This document shows positions 59,291 through 64,000 of a stretch of DNA of 64,000 bases, one piece after another. The position numbers and the translations under genes were made by a program. A model generated the notes under the pieces. It was not told the DNA's origin and searched no databases. It saw nothing but the letters and a program-made list of their open reading frames with translations. This DNA comes from Mesoterricola sediminis (GTDB taxonomy: Bacteria; Acidobacteriota; Holophagae; Holophagales; Holophagaceae): assembly GCF_030295425.1 (NCBI RefSeq), contig NZ_AP027081.1, positions 1,860,001 through 1,924,000 on the forward strand, given 5' to 3'. How positions within the stretch are numbered: the stretch's first letter is position 1; every line of letters starts with the position of its first letter.

Positions 59291-59345
59291 GGGGAACCTC
59301 CGGTTGTTCACTTGGATTCCGGCCAGGGGCCGGTGGTTTAAAAAA

Positions 59346-60020
59346 TCATAGTCCTTCTTCCACCGGGGGGGCGGCCCAGGCCCGGGCCATGCGGCGCAAG
59401 GCCGGATAACGCAGGCGGGAAGCGGCAACCAAACGTTCGGTTTCTGGCAGGGCCTTGATCCAGGGGGAGGCCATGCCGAGCACCAGGCCGCTGCCGGGAT
59501 CGGCCAGGCCGGCGTCCAACGCCACCAGGACCTGGTGGGCGATGGGCACCAGGTCCAGCCACCGGGAGGCCTGGAGGGCCTCCGCCTGGGCCGGGCGCAG
59601 CGGCGGCAGGATCAGGCCCGCCAGCACCTCGGGCGAAAGCCGGGGGTGCTGCAGGAAGGCCGCCAGCACCCGCGCGTCGGGCTGCTTCCAGATGAGGGGC
59701 CATAAAGGACGGGGGGCCAGGGGCGCGAGGCTCCGCCGCTCGCCACCGGTGAGGCCCGTCCACAGGAAGACGAGGCGCTCCGTGGCGTGGGCCCGGGCCT
59801 GGGGGTGGGCGGAGGCGTCCTGGGCGATGGCCGCCAGCGTGCGCCAGGGCAGGGTGGGCAGGAGCCGGGCCCGCACGTGGGCCGGGGTCCTCGGATGCTG
59901 CGCGATCCAGCGGAGGAGGGGCGGCCGCCGGGCCACCTCCTCCAGGGCCGCGGCCGCCTCCAGCCAGCCCGGGGGCGGAGAGGGATGCCTCAGGCGCCGG
60001 AGGAACTGGGGCCAGGGCAT
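59346..60020 (-). CDS. Hypothetical helical repeat-like protein
   Basis: About 224 residues that I do not recognise. The sequence is rich in Leu, Ala, Arg and Pro, with segments such as IAQHPRTPAHVRARLLPTLPW and FLQHPRLSPEVLAGLI that look like short helical (LRV/HEAT-like) repeats. No signal peptide is seen. ATG 60020 is taken as the start, but GTG 60044 is equally possible; neither has a clear ribosome site. It is divergent from the DUF2520 gene with a ~60-base gap. Confidence 0.6.
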   Translation of the reverse strand: MPWPQFLRRLRHPSPPPGWLEAAAALEEVARRPPLLRWIAQHPRTPAHVRARLLPTLPWRTLAAIAQDASAHPQARAHATERLVFLWTGLTGGERRSLAPLAPRPLWPLIWKQPDARVLAAFLQHPRLSPEVLAGLILPPLRPAQAEALQASRWLDLVPIAHQVLVALDAGLADPGSGLVLGMASPWIKALPETERLVAASRLRYPALRRMARAWAAPPVEEGL

Positions 60021-60080
60021 TTCGGGCGGGAGGGGCCAGGTCACGGACCCATTCTGGGACGAATCGGGCAAACTTGGTAC

Positions 60081-60716
60081 ATGGATGCCTTCCGCACCTT
60101 CTCCGTTCTGGGCCGGGGCCGGGCCGGCCGGGCCCTGGCGGAAGCCTGGGCGGGACGGCACCCCCTCCTGCCGGGATCGGCCCGGCCCGGGGGCCTCGTG
60201 CTCCTGGCCCTGCCGGACCGGGCCCTGGCCGAGGCCGCCGCGGCCTTCCCGGGCCGCTGCGTCCATCTGTCGGGGAGCCTCCACCTGCCGGGGGTGCCCT
60301 GCGCCCATCCGCTCGTTAGTTTTGATGGCCGGCCGGCGGATTGGCACGGCGCCCCCCTGGCCCTGACCGGCGAGGTGCCCGCGGTGATCCTGGAGGCCTT
60401 CACGGGCCTCGGCTTCGCCCCCTTCCAGCTCCCGCCGGACCTGAAACCCCTCTACCACGCCTGCGCGGTGCTGGCCTCGGGCCACGTGGCCACGCTCTGG
60501 CTGGGGGCCCGGGCCCGTCTGGCCGAGGCGGGGGTGGACCTGCCCGGCCGGGCCTACGCCCCCCTCGCCGAGTCCACCCTCCGGAACATCGAGGCCCACG
60601 GAGCCGGGGGCCGCACCGGCCCCTTCGTCCGGGGGGACCGGGAGACCATCGAACGTGACGCGGCCGCGCTGGGCGAACCCTGGCGCAGCCTCTTCCTCCA
60701 GCTCGGATCCATGTGA
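60081..60716 (+). CDS. Rossmann-like and DUF2520 domain protein
   Basis: 211-residue protein with an N-terminal NAD(P)-type Rossmann motif (FSVLGRGRAGRALAEAW, about 7-23) and a C-terminal helical DUF2520-like domain (about 115-205, LYHACAVLASGHVATLW). Family members resemble ketopantoate/pyrroline-carboxylate-type reductases but their reaction is unknown. It leads the run DUF2520-M61-rnhB-mutT, 13 bases before the M61 gene. Confidence 0.8.
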   Translation: MDAFRTFSVLGRGRAGRALAEAWAGRHPLLPGSARPGGLVLLALPDRALAEAAAAFPGRCVHLSGSLHLPGVPCAHPLVSFDGRPADWHGAPLALTGEVPAVILEAFTGLGFAPFQLPPDLKPLYHACAVLASGHVATLWLGARARLAEAGVDLPGRAYAPLAESTLRNIEAHGAGGRTGPFVRGDRETIERDAAALGEPWRSLFLQLGSM

Positions 60717-60729
60717 ACCAGGAGTCGCC

Positions 60730-62526
60730 ATGCCCCCCCGCAGCACCCCGCCAGCCCCGGTGACCGCCGTCCTCCGGCCGCTGAGCCTGTCCATGCACGA
60801 ACTCGAAGTGGAACTCACCTTCCCGCCGGAGGCCGTGGCCAAGCCCACCGTGGCCGCGTTGCCAGCCTGGACGCCCGGGTCCTACCTGGTGCGGGACTAC
60901 GCCCGGTTCCTGGACCGGCTAAGGGTGGAGGACGGGGAGGGCCGGCCCCTGGCCGCGGAGAAGCTCGACAAGCAGCGCTGGCGGCTTCCCGCCAGCCCCG
61001 GCGGGCTCCGCGTCACCTACCGCCTCTTCTGCAACGAGCTCACCGTCCGCACCAACCACATGGACGCCGCCCATGCCCACCTGGTGGGGGCCGCGACCTT
61101 CCTCTACCTGGAAGGGCAGACTTCGCGCCCCTGGGAGGTCCGCTTCGAGGGCTGGCCCAAGGCCTGGCGCGTGGCGACCGCCCTCCCCCGGCGGGAGCGC
61201 GGCTACGCGGCCCAGGACCACGACACGCTCGTGGACAGCCCCTTCGAGCTCGGCACCTTCCGAACCCACGGCTTCCGCGTCCGGGGCTGCGAGTTCCAGG
61301 TGGCGATCACCGGCGCCCATCCCGGGGACGAGAACCGGATCGTGGAGGGCACCGAGGCCATCGTCGCCGCCTGCGCCCGGATCTTCGGGGGCTTCCCCTT
61401 CAAGCGCTACCTCTTCCTCCTCACGTTCAGCCCCAAGGCCAGGGGCGGCCTGGAGCATCGGGACTCCACCTCCCTGCTCGCGGACCCCCACCAGCTGGAG
61501 CGGGCCGAGGGCTACTGGGACCTCTTCCTCCTGATCGCCCACGAGTTCTTCCACGTCTGGAACGTGAAGCGGCTCCGGGACGCGGCCCTGGGGCCCTTCG
61601 ACTACGGATCCGAGACCTACACCCGCCTGCTCTGGTTCCACGAGGGCTTCACCAGCTTCATGCAGTTCGCCATCGCCCTGCGGGCCGGCGTGGTTCCCTG
61701 GCCCTGGGTCGCCCGGAAGCTCTCCGCCTCCTGGACGGACAACACCACGCGCCCCGGGCGCCACGAGCAGGACCTGGAGGCCTCCAGCTTCGACGCCTGG
61801 ATCCGCCACTACAAGCCGACCGAATTCTCCACGAACGGCACCGTGAGCTACTACGACAAGGGCTCCATGGTGGGCTGGATGATGGACGCCGAGATCCGCC
61901 TCGCCTCCGGCGGCGCCTCGGGCCTGGACGCGCTCTTCGCCCTCCTCTGGGCCCGCAACGGGGACGGGCACCTGTCCGACGCCGACATCCGCGCCGCCTA
62001 CCGCGAGCTCGCCGGGAAGGACCCCGGTCCCTTCTGGAGCCGCTGGATCCAGGGGTGCGCCGAGCTCGACGCCGAGGCCATCTCCCGGGCCTACGGCCTC
62101 ACCTTCACCGTGCGGTCCCCCTGGGAGGCCCTGCCCGCCGGGGAGGCCGGGGATCCCGACGCCCAGCGGCGCGCCCGCACCTGGGCCGGCCTGGCCTTCC
62201 AGGGCGCGTCGCCCTCCGTCCAGAACGTCCTGCCCGGCTCGCCCGCGGCCCGGGCCGGCCTGGGCTACGGCATGGAGATCCTCGCGGTGGACGGGTGGCG
62301 CACCGCCACCGCCCAGGAGGTCCAGGGCCGCATCGGCGACTTCGCCCCCGGGGACCGCGTGCGCGTCCTCGCCACCGACCGGGGCCGGGTGGAGGCCTAC
62401 GACCTGATCCTCTCCGAGAGCCCCCACCGGACCACGTCCATCGGCGCGGATCCCCGCGCCGGCGCCGCCCAGCGGGCCGCCTTCGAGGCCTGGACGGGGC
62501 AGCCCTTCCCGGGGAAGCGCCCATGA
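60730..62526 (+). CDS. M61-family metallopeptidase (glycyl aminopeptidase-like) with PDZ domain
   Basis: 598-residue zinc aminopeptidase. The N-terminal beta domain (about 15-165) is followed by the gluzincin catalytic domain with HEFFH at 271-275 and the downstream Glu305 in WFHEGFTS. The C-terminal ~100 residues (LAFQGASPSVQNVLPGSPAARAG) form a PDZ domain. No signal peptide is present, so it is probably cytoplasmic. AGGAG precedes ATG 60730. It overlaps rnhB by four bases (ATGA). Confidence 0.9.
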   Translation: MPPRSTPPAPVTAVLRPLSLSMHELEVELTFPPEAVAKPTVAALPAWTPGSYLVRDYARFLDRLRVEDGEGRPLAAEKLDKQRWRLPASPGGLRVTYRLFCNELTVRTNHMDAAHAHLVGAATFLYLEGQTSRPWEVRFEGWPKAWRVATALPRRERGYAAQDHDTLVDSPFELGTFRTHGFRVRGCEFQVAITGAHPGDENRIVEGTEAIVAACARIFGGFPFKRYLFLLTFSPKARGGLEHRDSTSLLADPHQLERAEGYWDLFLLIAHEFFHVWNVKRLRDAALGPFDYGSETYTRLLWFHEGFTSFMQFAIALRAGVVPWPWVARKLSASWTDNTTRPGRHEQDLEASSFDAWIRHYKPTEFSTNGTVSYYDKGSMVGWMMDAEIRLASGGASGLDALFALLWARNGDGHLSDADIRAAYRELAGKDPGPFWSRWIQGCAELDAEAISRAYGLTFTVRSPWEALPAGEAGDPDAQRRARTWAGLAFQGASPSVQNVLPGSPAARAGLGYGMEILAVDGWRTATAQEVQGRIGDFAPGDRVRVLATDRGRVEAYDLILSESPHRTTSIGADPRAGAAQRAAFEAWTGQPFPGKRP

Positions 62527-63329
62527 ACCCGCTCGACTGGGATCTGGGCAACCTCCCCCCGGGCCTGCCCTGGGGGGGCGTCGACGAGGCCGGCCGCGGG
62601 GCCTGGGCCGGACCGGTGGTGGCGGCATGCGCCGTCCTCGACCCGGCCGCGGCCGCCAAGTGGGGCCATGTCCTGAGGGAGGCCAGGGACAGCAAGCTGG
62701 TGCCTCCGGACAAGCGCAAGGCCCTGGCCGAGGAGCTCAAGATGGTGCTCCCCGCCTGGGGCGTCGCCGAGGTGGACAACCTCGCCATCGACCGGGACAA
62801 CATCCTCGAGGCCTCCCTCCAGGCCATGCGGCTCGCCGTGGGGCGATGCGGCGTGAAGCCCCGGATCCTCCTCGTGGACGGCAACCGGGCCCCCCGGACC
62901 GGGCTCCCGGAGCGCCTCGTGGTGGACGGGGACGCGCTCAGCTGCGCCGTGGCCTGCGCCTCCATCCTCGCCAAGGCCCACCGGGACGCCCTCATGGAGG
63001 CCCTCGACCAGGAGCACCCGGGCTACGCCTTCGCCGCCAACAAGGGCTACGGCACCCCCGCCCACCGGAAGGCCCTGGCCGGCCTCGGCGCCTCGCCCCT
63101 CCACCGCGTCAGCTACGCCCCCGTGGCCGCGCTCCTGAGGCCGGACGAGGATCTGCCCGCGGCCCTCTCGGCCGCGCTCGAGGCCTGCGCCACCGTCGCC
63201 GACCTGCAGGCCTGGGTCGAGGCCCGCCTGAGGCCCGCCTACGGCCGGCTCCGGCCGGCCTGGGTCGAGAGCCTCCGCTCCCGCTACGCGGAGCGCCTGG
63301 CCGTGCTCGCCGCGGAGGACCTCGGATGA
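62523..63329 (+). CDS. rnhB: Ribonuclease HII
   Basis: Cuts the RNA strand of RNA:DNA hybrids and removes single ribonucleotides from DNA. The 268-residue product has VDEAGRGAWAGPVVAAC with catalytic Asp21 and Glu22, plus LLVDGN and the SILAKAHRD segment. The C-terminal ~60 residues extend past the usual length of about 200-210 and are Ala/Arg-rich. It sits between the M61 peptidase and mutT genes with 4-base overlaps on both sides. Confidence 0.92.
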   Translation: MNPLDWDLGNLPPGLPWGGVDEAGRGAWAGPVVAACAVLDPAAAAKWGHVLREARDSKLVPPDKRKALAEELKMVLPAWGVAEVDNLAIDRDNILEASLQAMRLAVGRCGVKPRILLVDGNRAPRTGLPERLVVDGDALSCAVACASILAKAHRDALMEALDQEHPGYAFAANKGYGTPAHRKALAGLGASPLHRVSYAPVAALLRPDEDLPAALSAALEACATVADLQAWVEARLRPAYGRLRPAWVESLRSRYAERLAVLAAEDLG

Positions 63330-63751
63330 CGCCCCTCCAGGTCTCCCTCGCCCTCGTCATCGACGGCGGGCGCTTCTTCGTGCAGCGCAGGGATCCCGCC
63401 GCCAGGCGGTTCCCGGGCCTCTGGGAATTCCCCGGCGGCAAGGCCGAGCCCGGCGAGACCCCCCGCGAGGCCCTCCTGCGGGAGCTCCGGGAGGAGCTGG
63501 ACTGGGAGCCGGCGGCCGTCGCGCCCCTGCCCACCGTCACCTACACCTACCCGGGCCTCCGGGTCGTCTTCAGCGTGTTCGCCTGCGCCGGGCCGGGAAG
63601 CCCCGCCACCCACCTCGGCTGGGCACGCCTGACGCGGGCCCAGGTGGCGGCCCTGCCCATGCCCGAGGCCAACCGGAACCTGCTCCCGCTGCTGGACCGC
63701 GCCGAGCAGGAGCTCCGGAAAATCTCGGCCGGCGCGGAAAATTGGCCCTGA
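63326..63751 (+). CDS. Nudix hydrolase, MutT/8-oxo-dGTP diphosphatase-like
   Basis: 141-residue Nudix protein. The box runs from Gly38 (GGKAEPGETPREALLRELREELDW), with Glu44 and REL-x-EE at 52-57; the final Gly of the consensus is Asp59 here. The strand LVIDGGRFFVQRRDPAARRFPGLWEFPGG is very close to MutT. It probably clears oxidised nucleotides. Its ATG overlaps the rnhB stop, so repair of ribonucleotides and oxidised bases share a transcript. Confidence 0.87.
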   Translation: MTPLQVSLALVIDGGRFFVQRRDPAARRFPGLWEFPGGKAEPGETPREALLRELREELDWEPAAVAPLPTVTYTYPGLRVVFSVFACAGPGSPATHLGWARLTRAQVAALPMPEANRNLLPLLDRAEQELRKISAGAENWP

Positions 63752-63779
63752 ACGCCGTTCCCGGGCGTATAGTGGGGGC

Positions 63780-64000
63780 ATGGCCGTTCCGGGTTTGATT
63801 GGAAACGTTGCAGGACGCGCACTCCTCGGGCTGATGCTCATGGCGGCACCGGTCCTCTGCGCACCCGCCCCGCAGAGCCAGGAGGTGGTGCTCGAGGCCT
63901 CCCTGGGCGCGAAGCTCGCCATCGCGGTGCCGCGCCCCGCCGCCAACGGCGTTCCGGAGGCGAAGGTCAGCGGGGACTTCCACGCCGTCCTGGCCCGGGA
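63780..64000 (+). CDS. TolB-like exported protein, N-terminal part (cut by window edge)
   Basis: The first 73 residues are visible. A signal peptide (about 1-30, ending near VLCAPA) is followed by VVLEASLGAKLAIAVPRP and a stretch resembling the TolB N-terminal domain. TolB is the periplasmic propeller of the Tol-Pal system. The assignment is tentative because the beta-propeller lies beyond base 64000. Confidence 0.5.
   Translation, partial: MAVPGLIGNVAGRALLGLMLMAAPVLCAPAPQSQEVVLEASLGAKLAIAVPRPAANGVPEAKVSGDFHAVLAR

Noticed and set aside
1-64000. CRISPR array, prophage or biosynthetic gene cluster
   Set aside because: I saw no regularly spaced repeats, no phage structural or integrase genes, and no polyketide, peptide or RiPP machinery in the window.

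Overview
The window is a 64 kb piece of a very GC-rich bacterial chromosome with tightly packed genes and many 4-base ATGA, GTGA or TTGA overlaps. The gene set (SMC, RadA, Rho, rpsO, two lipoprotein signal peptides, a secretin assembly operon, PBP1A, plsY/gpsA, a tetraheme flavocytochrome c with a C4-dicarboxylate-type two-component system) points to a Gram-negative heterotroph able to respire fumarate or a similar acceptor. My best guess is Acidobacteriota, class Holophagae (Geothrix/Holophaga/Mesoterricola type). That is inference from composition and gene content only; no rRNA gene is present to test it.

Layout. 1-2.4 kb: 5' end of pgk, a methyltransferase, and the divergent pair rbfA-truB. 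2.4-4.2 kb: a REP-like inverted repeat and copy A of an IS5-family element carrying a GxxExxY gene remnant. 4.2-12.5 kb: nadK, PBP1A, a HAD phosphatase, a DECD-box RNA helicase, sixA, an alpha/beta hydrolase and rho. 12.5-17.4 kb: flavocytochrome c, a palindrome upstream of it, a DcuR/DcuS-like regulator pair, and mgsA. 17.4-20.7 kb: M28 peptidase, tsaC, a Nudix hydrolase, rpsO and tRNA-Leu(CAG). 20.8-26.5 kb: a pilMNOPQ/gsp-like operon ending in a secretin with a C-terminal cohesin-like domain and a pseudopilin. 26.7-32.0 kb: smc, an AT-richer intergenic region with phased 9-mers and DnaA-box-like sequences, and radA. 32.1-33.4 kb: copy B of the IS element, decayed. 33.5-41.6 kb: yicC, a VOC protein, gpsA, plsY, a secreted protein, and an operon of two large surface lipoproteins (subtilase and cadherin-like). 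41.7-56.4 kb: a long minus-strand run with a CHASE hybrid kinase, cinA, an EF-G-like GTPase, a HAD phosphatase, ppa, then the coupled set MFS-hutH-HD-HEAT-histidine kinase. 56.5-64 kb: SRPBCC protein, aminotransferase, elbB, two unknown proteins, DUF2520 protein, M61 peptidase, rnhB, a MutT-type Nudix hydrolase and the start of a TolB-like gene.

Most of the window is ordinary housekeeping. The most unusual item is the pair of IS elements. Each holds, between the transposase and one IS end, a cassette bounded by ~53-bp imperfect inverted repeats around a GxxExxY-family gene. Copy A has lost 142 bases and copy B a different 218 bases, so the two copies together rebuild a ~1.5 kb ancestor. Other points worth following are the oriC-like smc-radA gap, the palindrome before flavocytochrome c, the secretin-cohesin fusion, and the HD-HEAT-kinase chain.
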